A stretch of 64,000 nt of DNA, from the NCBI RefSeq assembly GCF_014649375.1, contig NZ_BMSX01000006.1:62001-126000 (forward strand). Reading direction: 5' to 3'. Made by a program: the position numbers and the translations under genes. Below are positions 28,745 to 41,323 of this stretch, piece after piece. Every line of letters begins with the position of its first letter. Within the stretch, counting starts at the first letter, position 1. The notes under the pieces are model-generated. The model was not told the DNA's origin. It worked only from the letters and a program-made list of their open reading frames with translations, and searched no databases. The DNA comes from Streptomyces aurantiogriseus. GTDB taxonomy: Bacteria; Actinomycetota; Actinomycetes; Streptomycetales; Streptomycetaceae.

Positions 28745-28803
28745 TCATTGCGTTACTCGCGGGTGCCCGGGCATTCGTTGCGCGAGGGCTTTCGAGCGTT
28801 GCG
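28745..28803 (-). promoter_or_regulatory. TTCGTTGCGCG motif cluster upstream of the permease gene
   Basis: TCATTGCGTTAC (28745-28756), ATTCGTTGCGCG (28773-28784) and CGTTGCG (28797-28803) lie between the GNAT gene stop and the permease start. The central 12-mer is identical to, and in the same orientation as, the one upstream of the amidase gene. Confidence 0.45.
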
Positions 28804-28813
28804 TTCGGGCGGC

Positions 28814-29311
28814 TCAGCGCAGTTCTTTGACCAGGAAGGTGCACGGGTCGGCGCGGTCATGCCGTACGCCGTCGGCGTCCAGGTACGCCCAGCGGTCGAC
28901 GTACGCCACTGTGGGCCGATAGCCGAGCCGTGCGTAAAGAGCGGCCGCCCGCTCGTTGTCGTCGCCCACACCGAGCCCCATGACGCCGATGCCGCGCTCC
29001 CGCGCCAACCGCTCGGCGGCGTGCACCAGCGAGGTGCCGATGCCTTGCGAGCGGAGCGACTCGGGCCACACGAACAGACCGTTGATCTCCGGGCAGCCAG
29101 GCTGCGCCAGCCGCACCACCGGCGCCTCACAGCCGGTCCAGCGGACCTCGGCGTGCCCGACGGGTCTGCCGTCGAGCCACGGGATCAGGTAGGTGCTCTC
29201 CCCCGCCTCCTGGCGCGCGAACCGGGCGGCGTGATGGCCGTCGACGCTGGACGACGGCATGAAACGCTCCAGTGCGGCGATGTCCTGTGCTCGGCTGACG
29301 GCGATGTCCAT
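28814..29311 (-). CDS. GNAT-family N-acetyltransferase
   Basis: The protein is 165 residues with the GNAT acetyl-CoA site (SLRSQGIGTSLVHAAERLARE, in parts, the Q/RxxGxG/A loop near residue 85) and a C-terminal AALYARLGYRPTVAYVDRW strand. The substrate is unknown. ATG 29311 matches the conserved domain start; upstream sequence in the frame is not coding-like. It follows the permease promoter region and precedes nothing it clearly belongs to. Confidence 0.83.
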   Translation of the reverse strand: MDIAVSRAQDIAALERFMPSSSVDGHHAARFARQEAGESTYLIPWLDGRPVGHAEVRWTGCEAPVVRLAQPGCPEINGLFVWPESLRSQGIGTSLVHAAERLARERGIGVMGLGVGDDNERAAALYARLGYRPTVAYVDRWAYLDADGVRHDRADPCTFLVKELR

Positions 29312-29341
29312 ACGCCGACCGTAGAGGCCCGGGCACGCGAA

Positions 29342-29367
29342 CGGCCCCCGGTTTTCGACGGGGGCCG
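29342..29367. terminator. terminator between guaB1-like and GNAT genes
   Basis: A perfect 9-bp stem, CGGCCCCCG (29342-29350) with CGGGGGCCG (29359-29367) and loop GTTTTCGA, lies after the GuaB1-like stop on the minus strand. Confidence 0.75.
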
Positions 29368-29384
29368 CTCGAAAGGAAAACGCG

Positions 29385-31263
<1,879 letters not shown>

Positions 31264-31340
31264 CTCGGCACCGCCCTGAAGGAGTCGTGTGTTCCGGCAT
31301 CCGGGGACGGCCGCTGCGGCCGTCCCCTCCTGACCTCCCG

Positions 31341-32384
31341 TCAGACCCCGTCGGGGTCCGCCCGGTTGAGCGCCGGCTTCGGCGTCGGCCCCGCCGTCAT
31401 CAGGTAGTCCGCGGCCGAGGTGTCCGTCACCAGGCTGGTGACGAGCCCGGACCGCAGCACCGCGTCGATCGCGGCCGCCTTGCGCTGCCCGCCCGCGATC
31501 GCGACGACCTCGGGGACACGGCGGAGCTGGTCGGCCTTGACCGTGATGCACCGCTCGCCCAGGTCGCGCCCGACCCGGCGGCCCTCGGTGTCGAAGAGGT
31601 GAGCGGACATCTCCGCGGCGACACCGAGCGAGGCGTAGTGCCCGCGCTCCTCGTCGCTGAGCATGTCGTGCACCGTCGAGATGCCCGGCTCCCAGGAGCC
31701 GATGGACACGCAGGCGACCGTCACCTTGTCGAAGTACTCGAAGGCCCGGGCGATCCCGGTCTGGTGCCGCAGCGCCGCCGCGGTGGCCGCGTCCGGCAGC
31801 AGCATGGGCGCGTAGATGGGGTGCGCGTCGCCGCCGGAGACCTGGGCGGCGCGGCGGACGGCCTCGACCGAGCCGCGCTCGGCGGTCCCGGCGTCGTACA
31901 CGCCCGTCAGCTGCACCACCGTGCACGGCGGCAGCCGGTCCAGCGCCGCCGCCATGTGGATGGTGGAGCGGCCCCAGGCCAGACCCAGGACGTCCCCCTC
32001 GTTGACGAGCTCGCCGAGCAGGTCGGCGGCCACTTCCCCCAGGTTCTCGGGATCGGGCGACTCCTCGGCATCGGCCGGGGACTCGACCACGACGGCGTGC
32101 CGGAGGCCGTAACGGGCGCGGAGCGCGTCGGAGCGCTCGGCGTCCAGCTCGGCCGGCACGCGGATCTCGATCCGTACGAGATCCCGTTCGAGAGCGGTTT
32201 CCAGGACCCGGGCCACCTTGAAGCGGCTGACGCCGAACTCCTCCGCGATCTGGATCTTGGACTTGCCCTCGAGGTAGAAGCGGCGGGCCATGGCCGCCGC
32301 CTGCACCAGCTCAGCGGGTCCCATCCGCATGGCTGACCGGCCCGCCGACATACCCGACACGGCGATCTCCTCACTGCTGTTCAC
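31341..32384 (-). CDS. SorC/DeoR-type sugar-binding transcriptional regulator
   Basis: The protein is 347 residues. An N-terminal HTH (ARRFYLEGKSKIQIAEEFGVSRFKVARVL, in parts, near residues 34-62) is followed by a sugar-phosphate-binding domain (GLAWGRSTIHMAAAL; PLCFxx-type loop replaced by VVQLTGVYDAGTAER). SorC regulators respond to phosphorylated sugars. It sits directly before rpe, so a pentose-phosphate ligand is possible but not shown. GTG 32384 is chosen; the frame is open further upstream but not coding-like. Confidence 0.88.
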   Translation of the reverse strand: MNSSEEIAVSGMSAGRSAMRMGPAELVQAAAMARRFYLEGKSKIQIAEEFGVSRFKVARVLETALERDLVRIEIRVPAELDAERSDALRARYGLRHAVVVESPADAEESPDPENLGEVAADLLGELVNEGDVLGLAWGRSTIHMAAALDRLPPCTVVQLTGVYDAGTAERGSVEAVRRAAQVSGGDAHPIYAPMLLPDAATAAALRHQTGIARAFEYFDKVTVACVSIGSWEPGISTVHDMLSDEERGHYASLGVAAEMSAHLFDTEGRRVGRDLGERCITVKADQLRRVPEVVAIAGGQRKAAAIDAVLRSGLVTSLVTDTSAADYLMTAGPTPKPALNRADPDGV

Positions 32385-32462
32385 ACTCTGGATTCGCCGT
32401 TCATCCTTGCAGATCCGGCGCACTCGATCAGCCCTGATGAGAGCCGTTCACGTAGCTGTGGC

Positions 32463-33149
32463 TCAGTGGTCGCATGCCCACGACGCCTTGGCGGTGGCCG
32501 CCTCCGCCTGTGTGCGTAGTGCACGTACCGCTTCGGCCGGGTCCTCGGCCCCGTACACCGCCGATCCGGCCACGAAGACGTCCGCGCCGGCGTCGGCGCA
32601 CCGCTCGATCGTCGAGGCCGAGACACCGCCGTCGACCTGGAGCCACAGCTCAAGGCCGTGCTTGCTGATCAACTCACGGGTGCGGCGGATCTTCGGAAGC
32701 ATGATGTCGAGAAAGGCCTGGCCTCCGAAGCCGGGTTCGACGGTCATGATCAGCAGCATGTCGAGCTCGGGCAGCAGGTCCTCGAACGGTTCGATCGGTG
32801 TCGCGGGCTTGAGCGCCATGGAGGCACGGGCGCCCTTCGCCCGGATCTCGCGGGCGAGTCGCACGGGCGCGGCAGCCGCCTCGACATGGAAGGTGACGGA
32901 CGAGGCACCCGCCTCGACGTACTGCGGGGCCCACCGATCGGGGTTCTCGATCATCAGATGGCAGTCCAGCGGAGTGTCCGTCGCACGGGCCAACGACTCC
33001 ACGACCGGCACGCCGAGCGTGAGGTTCGGGACGAAATGGTTGTCCATGACGTCGACATGGAGCCAGTCGGCTCCCGTGACCGCCTGGGCCTCGTCCGCGA
33101 GGCGGGCGAAGTCGGCGGACAGGATGCTGGGGTTGATCTGCGCGGCCAT
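32463..33149 (-). CDS. rpe: ribulose-phosphate 3-epimerase
   Basis: Rpe interconverts ribulose 5-phosphate and xylulose 5-phosphate. The protein is 228 residues, a TIM barrel with the family motifs [28 protein letters not shown] (metal-binding His and Asp), [20 protein letters not shown] and [13 protein letters not shown] 33149 is used. The SorC regulator follows it on the same strand after 78 nt. Confidence 0.97.
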   Translation of the reverse strand: MAAQINPSILSADFARLADEAQAVTGADWLHVDVMDNHFVPNLTLGVPVVESLARATDTPLDCHLMIENPDRWAPQYVEAGASSVTFHVEAAAAPVRLAREIRAKGARASMALKPATPIEPFEDLLPELDMLLIMTVEPGFGGQAFLDIMLPKIRRTRELISKHGLELWLQVDGGVSASTIERCADAGADVFVAGSAVYGAEDPAEAVRALRTQAEAATAKASWACDH

Positions 33150-33232
33150 GACCCAAGCCTGCCATGCCCTTCGGGGGTTGGCGGCATCGGTCCCGGGTGG
33201 ATTCGGTCGTATGAACGGTGCGGGCCGTGCGT

Positions 33233-33271
33233 GGCTGGTCGCGCAGTTCCCCGCGCCGCCTGCGGGGCGCG
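33233..33271. repeat. dispersed Streptomyces intergenic hairpin
   Basis: The stretch starting TGGCTGGTCGCGCAGTTCCC and ending GGGGCGCG contains CCCCG (33250-33254) opposite CGGGG (33262-33267 region). It matches the consensus of a very common Streptomyces intergenic repeat as I remember it. The rest of the 237-nt gap between rsmB and rpe shows no gene. Confidence 0.5.
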
Positions 33272-33386
33272 TACCGCGCGCGGTCGGCGGACGGGCGTCA
33301 CGAGGTCGTCGGACCTGGTCACCGGCCCCGTCCGCCGGTTCACGCGGAGAACGTGCCCGTATCCGAGAAGGGCGAGAAACCACAGG

Positions 33387-34805
33387 TCAGCCAGTCCGCC
33401 GGAGGATTGCCAGATACATCGCGTCGGTCCCGTGCAGATGCGGCCACAGCTGGACGTCGGGCCCGTCGCCGAGGGCCGGTACGCCCGGGAGCAGCGGCCG
33501 GGCGTCGATCAGCTCGGCCTCCGGGTGCTGCTTGAGGACGTCGGCGACGACGGCCCGGGTCTCCGCGAGGTGCGGCGAGCAGGTGGCGTACCCGACGACA
33601 CCGCCGACGCGCACGGACTCCAGCGCGGTCCGCAGCAGCCCGCGCTGCAACGGCGCGAACCCTTCCAGATCCTCCGGCCGGCGCCGCCACCGCGCCTCGG
33701 GCCGCCGCCGCAGGGCGCCGAGCCCGGTGCAGGGCACGTCCATCAGCACACGGTCGAAGGAACCGGGCCGCCACGGCGGCCGCGTCCCGTCGGCGGCGAT
33801 GACCTGGTAGGGCCCGGGGTTCCCAGCCAGGGCCTTCGCCACCAGGCCCGCCCGGTGCGGCTGCTTCTCGGAGGCGAGCAGCACGGCTCCCCGCTCGGCC
33901 GCGAGAGCCGCCAGCAGCGCGGCCTTGCCGCCGGGCCCCGCACACCCGTCGAGCCACCGTTCGTCGGGCCCGTCGAGGGGCGCGTTGGCCAGCGCGAGCG
34001 CCACGAGCTGACTCCCCTCGTCCTGCACCCCCGCACGCCCTTCCCGGACGGCGTCCACGGCCCCCGGTTCGCCGCCCTCGGTGAGCCGCACCGCGTACGG
34101 CGACCAGCGCCCGGGGACGGCGGCCTCCTCGCGCAGCAGCTCGTCGACCGTGGCCCGCCCGGGCCGGGCGACCAGCGTCACCTCGGGCCGCTCGTTGTCG
34201 GCCTCCAGCAGGTCCTCGATGCCGGCCCGTCCGCCGCCGAGGGAGTCCCACAACGCGGAGACGACCCAGCGCGGATGCGAGTGCACGACGGCGAGATGGT
34301 CCTCGGGGTCGTCGTCGTAGGGCGGCGCGACCTTCTCCGTCCAGGCGTCCAGGTCGTGCTGCGCGACCTTGCGCAGCACGGCGTTGACGAACTTGGCCCG
34401 GCCGTCGCCGAGCACGACCCGCGCCAGCTCGACGGAGGCGGACACGGCGGCATGCGTGGGAATCCGCGTCCCGAGCAGCTGGTGCGCACCGAGGCTGAGC
34501 ACGTCCAGCACGGGCGGGTCGACCTCGCGCAGCGGCCGGTCGACACACGCGGCGATGACGGCGTCGTACGTTCCCTGCCGCCGCAGCGTCCCGTACACCA
34601 ACTCGGTGGCCAGGGCGGCGTCCCGCCCGTCGAAGTCACCGCTCTCCCGCGCCTTGCGCAGCAGGGGCGGCAGCACGAGGTTGGCGTACGCGTCCCGCTC
34701 GTCCACGGCTCGCAGCGCCTCGAAGGCGAGGATGCGGACGGGATCCTTCTGGGGCCGACGGTAGGGCTTGCCGGGCTTGCGGGGACGGCGGGACTGATCG
34801 CTCAC
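33387..34805 (-). CDS. rsmB: 16S rRNA m5C967 methyltransferase
   Basis: RsmB (Sun/Fmu) methylates C967 of 16S rRNA. The protein is 472 residues. An N-terminal NusB-like RNA-binding domain (PVRILAFEALRAVDERDAYAN, in parts, about 20-150) precedes a Rossmann methyltransferase domain with the SAM motif LDGCAGPGGKAALLAAL, the proton-transfer VLMDVPCTGLGALRR (the first catalytic Cys), and GYATCSPHLAET (the second). It follows fmt with 76 nt between them, the usual fmt-rsmB pair. GTG 34805 is used. Confidence 0.94.
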   Translation of the reverse strand: MSDQSRRPRKPGKPYRRPQKDPVRILAFEALRAVDERDAYANLVLPPLLRKARESGDFDGRDAALATELVYGTLRRQGTYDAVIAACVDRPLREVDPPVLDVLSLGAHQLLGTRIPTHAAVSASVELARVVLGDGRAKFVNAVLRKVAQHDLDAWTEKVAPPYDDDPEDHLAVVHSHPRWVVSALWDSLGGGRAGIEDLLEADNERPEVTLVARPGRATVDELLREEAAVPGRWSPYAVRLTEGGEPGAVDAVREGRAGVQDEGSQLVALALANAPLDGPDERWLDGCAGPGGKAALLAALAAERGAVLLASEKQPHRAGLVAKALAGNPGPYQVIAADGTRPPWRPGSFDRVLMDVPCTGLGALRRRPEARWRRRPEDLEGFAPLQRGLLRTALESVRVGGVVGYATCSPHLAETRAVVADVLKQHPEAELIDARPLLPGVPALGDGPDVQLWPHLHGTDAMYLAILRRTG

Positions 34806-34881
34806 GAAAAAGGTGCTCCGGATTGCAGGATGGAAGACGCCCCCAGCGTACGTCGAGCGGCCGCCGCCCCGTGCAGGACCG

Positions 34882-36661
<1,780 letters not shown>

Positions 36662-36676
36662 TCCACGCCGCCCCCT

Positions 36677-36707
36677 CTGCCCTCTCGGCACCCACCCGAG
36701 AGGGCAG
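36677..36707. terminator. terminator hairpin after the HTH gene
   Basis: A perfect 12-bp stem, CTGCCCTCTCGG (36677-36688) with CCGAGAGGGCAG (36696-36707), begins 15 nt after the stop of the HTH gene. Confidence 0.8.
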
Positions 36708-36718
36708 ACGCGTACCAG

Positions 36719-36801
36719 GGCCTGTCCGGCGGATCATGCCGCGGACGCGGGGGGGCATGAGGCACCGCCCCTTTCCTGCGACCTGCTCCGCCGGACAGGC
36801 C
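36719..36801. mobile_element. 83-bp MITE-like element with 15-bp terminal inverted repeats
   Basis: GGCCTGTCCGGCGGA (36719-36733) and its exact reverse complement (36787-36801) bound 53 nt of sequence with no ORF. The end sequence CTGTCCGGCGGATCATG is one I remember as recurring in Streptomyces intergenic regions and near IS ends. No target-site duplication is evident. It could equally be a large terminator, but the wide loop makes that less likely. Confidence 0.5.
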
Positions 36802-36834
36802 TGGGCGACTCGTCGCGGTCGAGGCCCACCCCAT

Positions 36835-36891
36835 GGATCGACGCTCAGCCGATGGATCAACACCCAGCCGACGGCTCGACGCTCAGCCGAT
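36835..36891. repeat. three tandem 19-bp repeats at the 3' end of priA
   Basis: Units at 36835-36853, 36854-36872 and 36873-36891 share the pattern GGATCGACGCTCAGCCGAT. The second differs from the first at three positions and the end base. The priA stop codon lies inside the third unit. Confidence 0.75.
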
Positions 36892-39060
36892 GTCAGGCGG
36901 ATCGATCCGCACCCACACAGCCGACGCCGCAGCCCCGCCCCCACCCCCACCCCCACCCCGAGCCATCCGCGCGGCCTGTGCGGACTTCAGCGCGGAGGCC
37001 AACGCGGACCCCTTCCCAGGCGGCACCCGGACCAACGCCCGCTCCCAGTGCTCCCCGGGAGGTGGCGCCCCCGGCCGCCGGGGCCGCCCCGCAGGGGTGA
37101 CCGGCAACGGCACCGGACCCAGCACCTCGGCCTCCCGAGGCAATTCCACGGTTCCCAGGAACGCGGCCACCGCCTCCCCCGTCCCCGACACCGCCGCCAT
37201 CCGCGACACCGGCGGAAACCCCAGCTCGGCCCGCTCGGCCAGCTCGCGCACGGCATGCCCGACGGGATCCCACCGCACCAGCGCCTGGACGGGCCGCAGG
37301 GTCGGCTCGGCGACGACGACCACGGTCCCGCCGTCACCCTGCGGCCGTACCAGCGCGGCGGCCGCGATCCACCGCCGCAGCGCGTCCTCCCCCGCCCGCA
37401 GGTCGGGCCGGGCGAGCATGGCCCACCCGTCGAGGAGCAGGGCCGCCGCGTACCCGCCCTCGGCGACGGGTTCGGCACCGGGCGTACTCACGACGAGCGC
37501 GGGCGTGCCCGGCACGGTGTCCAGCACATGCTCACGCACCGACGTCCGCACCGGAACGGCGGGAAACGCCCGCCCCAGCTCCTCAGCGGTCCGCCGCGCC
37601 CCGACGACCTGCGCCCGCAACCGGAAGCCCCCGCACTCCGGGCAGTGCCAGGCGCCCTCCTCGCGCCCGCACCATCCGCAGGACAGCGCGCCGCCGTCCC
37701 GCGCCTCCAACGGCCCGGAACACTGCCGACACCGCGCGGGCGCCCGGCAGTTGGCGCACGCCATCCGCGGCACGTACCCGCGGCGCGGCACCTGCACGAG
37801 CACCGGCCCCTGCCGCAGCCCCTCCCGGACCGCCTGCCAGGCGAGCGTGGGCAAGCGGGCGGCCCGCGCGGCCTCGTCCCGCGCGAGATCCTGGTCCCCC
37901 ACCGTCCGCACGAGCGGAGCCGACCGCCGCACCTGCTCCCGCGAGGCGACCAACGGCCGCGCCCACCCGCTCTCGACCAGCTGCGCCCCCTCGACGGTGC
38001 AGCTCCAACCCCCCATCAGAAAGCCGCACTTGTCCTGTGCCGCCCGCAGCAACGACACATCCCGCGCATGCGGCTGCGGGGCATGCTGCTCGCTGTGGCT
38101 GTCGTCCCCGTCGTCCCAGACGGCCACCAGCCCGACGTCGCGCACCGGGGCGAACATGGCGGCCCGCGTCCCGACGACCGCCCGCACGGCCCCCCGCCGC
38201 ACGGCGAGCCACTCCCGGTACCGCTTCTCGGGCCCGGCGTCGGCGGTGAGCAGCGCATGCCGCCCCTCCCCCAGCACACCGGTCAGCGCGGCATCGACCC
38301 GCGCCACGGCCCGCCCGTCCGGTACGACGACGAGGGCCCCGCGCCCGGAGGCCAGCGTCGCCGCGACGGCCCGGGCCAGCTCCTCACTCCACTCGGGCCC
38401 GGGCAACGCGTTCCACACGGCCCGGGGAGACGCTCCCGAAGCCAGCGCCTCGAGGAACGCACCCCCGTGCTCGTACCGCGCCCAGGAGCCCGTGTCCGGC
38501 ACCTCCGGCGGTGGAAGCGGTGCGGGCGAAGGCCGCTGCTCGGCCCGGGCACTGCGCGGCGGCACGGCCAGCTGCAGCACATCCGCCACGCTCCCCGCGT
38601 ACCGGTCGGCGACGGCCCGCGCCAGCCCCAGCAGCTCCGGACTCAGCACGGGCTCGGGCGACACCACCTGAGCAAGGGCGGCAAGCGGCCCCGAGTAGTC
38701 CGACTCGGCGAGCCGCTCGACGAGAAACCCGTCGATGAGCCCTCCGCCCTCACGCCGCCCGTCACGCACCCGCCCCCGCCCGGCTCCGAACCGCACCCGC
38801 ACCCGCACCCCCGGCTGGGCGTCGGCATCCAGCTCGGCCGGCACCGCGTAATCGAAGTACCGGTCGAGATGCAGCACCCCCTTGTCGACCAGCACCCGCG
38901 CCACCGGCAGCTCCTCCGCCAACGCGGCCCCCCGCCACGTCCGCGGCTTCGCCCGCGGCGCCTTGGCCTGACGCACACTCTCCCGAATCAGCGCGAGCTG
39001 CTCAGGCGGTGCCCCCTCCCCGGCCCCGCCACCGCCCCCCTGCCCGTTCTCGCTGCTCAC
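36883..39060 (-). CDS. priA: primosomal protein N' (PriA), actinobacterial type without ATPase motifs
   Basis: The protein is 725 residues. The N-terminal 3'-end-binding domain (VLHLDRYFDYAVPAELDADA, in parts, about 60-80) and the zinc module with paired Cys (CANCRAPARCRQC; CGWCGREEGAWHCPECGG, about 445-490) are normal for PriA. The helicase motifs are not. Where a GxGKT loop is expected the sequence reads ASGRGALVVVPDG, and the DEEH-type motif II reads VWDDGDDSHSEQ. This loss is known for actinobacterial PriA. It probably still acts in replication restart as a structural factor. Confidence 0.92.
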   Translation of the reverse strand: MSSENGQGGGGGAGEGAPPEQLALIRESVRQAKAPRAKPRTWRGAALAEELPVARVLVDKGVLHLDRYFDYAVPAELDADAQPGVRVRVRFGAGRGRVRDGRREGGGLIDGFLVERLAESDYSGPLAALAQVVSPEPVLSPELLGLARAVADRYAGSVADVLQLAVPPRSARAEQRPSPAPLPPPEVPDTGSWARYEHGGAFLEALASGASPRAVWNALPGPEWSEELARAVAATLASGRGALVVVPDGRAVARVDAALTGVLGEGRHALLTADAGPEKRYREWLAVRRGAVRAVVGTRAAMFAPVRDVGLVAVWDDGDDSHSEQHAPQPHARDVSLLRAAQDKCGFLMGGWSCTVEGAQLVESGWARPLVASREQVRRSAPLVRTVGDQDLARDEAARAARLPTLAWQAVREGLRQGPVLVQVPRRGYVPRMACANCRAPARCRQCSGPLEARDGGALSCGWCGREEGAWHCPECGGFRLRAQVVGARRTAEELGRAFPAVPVRTSVREHVLDTVPGTPALVVSTPGAEPVAEGGYAAALLLDGWAMLARPDLRAGEDALRRWIAAAALVRPQGDGGTVVVVAEPTLRPVQALVRWDPVGHAVRELAERAELGFPPVSRMAAVSGTGEAVAAFLGTVELPREAEVLGPVPLPVTPAGRPRRPGAPPPGEHWERALVRVPPGKGSALASALKSAQAARMARGGGGGGGGAAASAVWVRIDPPDIG

Positions 39061-39136
39061 GCTTGCATTCTTCCAAACGCCACTGACAACGGTCCCTGCC
39101 GCAGCTCGTGCGCCGTGCAGGCGCTTGAATGAGCGG

Positions 39137-39802
39137 GTGACCGTTCAAGACGCCGCCCGCCGGCTGCCCGAGATCGACGCGCTGCGGAAGCACTGCCGCG
39201 CGCTGGCCCTGCTGGAGGCGATCCTCAGCCCCGACTGGGCCTACCGCAACCACTCCTTCGACGCCCACTGGTCGCGGACCGAGGCGATGGCCTCGATGCG
39301 CAACGGCTCGGGCGACGAGTGGGCGATCGTCTTCTCCCCCGCCGGCGCCTGGATCCGCGGCTTCGCCCACGAGTCCCCCATGAGCCCGTACGAGGAGGAC
39401 GGTCCCTGGCCCGGTGTGCTGGACGACGTTCCGGAGGTCTTCGCGGCCTACGTCGAGGAGCCGGCGTTCACGGACGAGGACGGCCTCCCCGTCGTCACCG
39501 CCTGCCTGTGGCGCCGGGCGACGGACGACGGCTGGTCCACGGGCACGATCGACTTCCCCGAGCATCCGACGGACGACCCGGACGGCGCCGGACACCTGTT
39601 CAGGTTGTTGACGGACCGCTCCGCGCAGGCGCTGCGGGCCTGGGCGGAGGACTACTACGAGGTCCCGGTCGACTTGGAGGCCGTACGGCACGTCCTCGCC
39701 TCGCGTCCGCTCACCGACGCTGTGGTCCGCGCGCTGAACCCCGAGCTCACTGTGGCCGATCTGGCGAAGGACCTCGAGGAAACCGGCTATCCGCAGGCCT
39801 GA
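39137..39802 (+). CDS. conserved protein of unknown function
   Basis: The protein is 221 residues and acidic. I do not recognise its family. Distinct pieces are WAYRNHSFDAHWSRTEAMASMRNGSGDEW (in parts) and PGVLDDVPEVFAAYVEEPAF, followed by an acidic middle and helical C-terminus ending ELTVADLAKDLEETGYPQA. No membrane segment or signal peptide is seen. GTG 39137 follows GAGCGG; TTG 39125 is possible. It is divergent from priA, whose start is 76 nt away, and convergent with metK. Confidence 0.72.
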   Translation: MTVQDAARRLPEIDALRKHCRALALLEAILSPDWAYRNHSFDAHWSRTEAMASMRNGSGDEWAIVFSPAGAWIRGFAHESPMSPYEEDGPWPGVLDDVPEVFAAYVEEPAFTDEDGLPVVTACLWRRATDDGWSTGTIDFPEHPTDDPDGAGHLFRLLTDRSAQALRAWAEDYYEVPVDLEAVRHVLASRPLTDAVVRALNPELTVADLAKDLEETGYPQA

Positions 39803-39820
39803 GGCGGTCCGCACAGCACC

Positions 39821-39855
39821 GAGGCCCGGCATCCCCTGAAGGGATACCGGGCCTC
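39821..39855. terminator. bidirectional terminator before metK end
   Basis: GAGGCCCGG (39821-39829) pairs with CCGGGCCTC (39847-39855), with inner ATCCC/GGGAT around loop CTGAA. It serves both convergent genes. Confidence 0.85.
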
Positions 39856-39872
39856 GTACAGAGCCGTGGACG

Positions 39873-41081
39873 TTACAGCCCCGCCGCCTCCCGCAGCGCC
39901 TCCACGCGGTCCGTGCGCTCCCAGGTGAAGTCGGGGAGCTCACGGCCGAAGTGGCCGTACGCGGCGGTCTGGGCGTAGATCGGGCGGAGCAGGTCGAGGT
40001 CGCGGATGATCGCGGCCGGGCGGAGGTCGAAGACCTCGTCGATGGCCTTCTCGATCTTCTCGGGGTCGACCTTGTGGGTGCCGAAGGTCTCGACGAACAG
40101 ACCCACCGGCTCGGCCTTGCCGATCGCGTAGGCGACCTGGACCTCGCAGCGCGCGGCCAGACCGGCGGCGACCACGTTCTTCGCGACCCAGCGCATCGCG
40201 TACGCGGCGGAGCGGTCGACCTTGGACGGGTCCTTGCCGGAGAAGGCGCCGCCGCCGTGGCGGGCGAAGCCGCCGTAGGTGTCGATGATGATCTTGCGGC
40301 CGGTCAGGCCGGCGTCGCCCATCGGGCCGCCGATCTCGAAGCGGCCGGTGGGGTTGACCAGCAGGCGGTAGTTCTCGGTGTCGAGCTTGATGCCGTCGTC
40401 GAGGAGCGCCTTCAGCTCCGGCTCCACGACGAACTCACGGATGTCGGGAGCGAGGAGGGAGTCCAGGTCGATGTCGGAGGCGTGCTGCGAGGAGACGACG
40501 ACCGTGTCCAGGCGGACCGCCTTGTCGCCGTCGTACTCGATGGTGACCTGGGTCTTGCCGTCGGGGCGCAGGTAGGGGATGGTGCCGTTCTTGCGGACGT
40601 CCGACAGGCGCTTGGACAGGCGGTGCGCCAGGAAGATCGGCAGCGGCATCAGGGTCGGCGTCTCGTCGGAGGCGTAGCCGAACATGAGCCCCTGGTCGCC
40701 GGCGCCCTGCCGGTCCAGTTCGTCCTCGTCGCCCTCGACCCGCGACTCGTACGCCGTGTCGACACCCTGGGCGATGTCCGGGGACTGCGCGCCGATCGAC
40801 ACGGAGACACCGCAGGAGGCGCCGTCGAAGCCCTTCTTGGAGGAGTCGTAGCCGATCTCCAGGATCTTGTCCCGGACGAGCTGCGGGATCGGCGCGTACG
40901 CCTTGGTGGTGACCTCACCGGCCACGTGCACCAGGCCGGTCGTGATCAGGGTCTCGACGGCGACCCGGGACGTCGGGTCCTCACGCAGCAACGCATCGAG
41001 GATGGTGTCGCTGATCTGGTCAGCGATCTTGTCGGGGTGACCCTCGGTCACGGACTCCGAAGTGAACAGGCGACGGGACAC
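39873..41081 (-). CDS. metK: S-adenosylmethionine synthetase
   Basis: MetK makes SAM from methionine and ATP. The protein is 402 residues from GTG 41081 (start [24 protein letters not shown], in parts). The ATP and metal sites [17 protein letters not shown], the P-loop-like [16 protein letters not shown] and [12 protein letters not shown] are all present. The 242-nt region upstream, to coaBC, shows no riboswitch I recognise. A TAAACT hexamer on the minus strand at 41167-41162 may be a -10 box. Confidence 0.98.
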   Translation of the reverse strand: MSRRLFTSESVTEGHPDKIADQISDTILDALLREDPTSRVAVETLITTGLVHVAGEVTTKAYAPIPQLVRDKILEIGYDSSKKGFDGASCGVSVSIGAQSPDIAQGVDTAYESRVEGDEDELDRQGAGDQGLMFGYASDETPTLMPLPIFLAHRLSKRLSDVRKNGTIPYLRPDGKTQVTIEYDGDKAVRLDTVVVSSQHASDIDLDSLLAPDIREFVVEPELKALLDDGIKLDTENYRLLVNPTGRFEIGGPMGDAGLTGRKIIIDTYGGFARHGGGAFSGKDPSKVDRSAAYAMRWVAKNVVAAGLAARCEVQVAYAIGKAEPVGLFVETFGTHKVDPEKIEKAIDEVFDLRPAAIIRDLDLLRPIYAQTAAYGHFGRELPDFTWERTDRVEALREAAGL

Positions 41082-41323
41082 AACGCTCCCTGGGGTTGCA
41101 GCGGCTGCTGGCTGATCATTGGCGGACGCGACGGGGGCTGCGCCCGGCGTCGTCCGTGAACAGTTTATCGGTCGCGCTTCACCACCGGCCCACCCGTCTC
41201 GCCTCTCGGGAGCGCTGTGACCTGCGGCACACGGGCATTCTGCCGAATGCCGAGCACGGTTGGCCAGGGGCGCCACGCCGCAATCGAGCGAGGTTCGAGA
41301 GATCGGCGAAGCGCATCAAACAG

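Noticed and set aside
41082..41323. SAM riboswitch upstream of metK
   Set aside because: No SAM-I, SAM-II or SAM-IV core could be recognised in the minus-strand leader.
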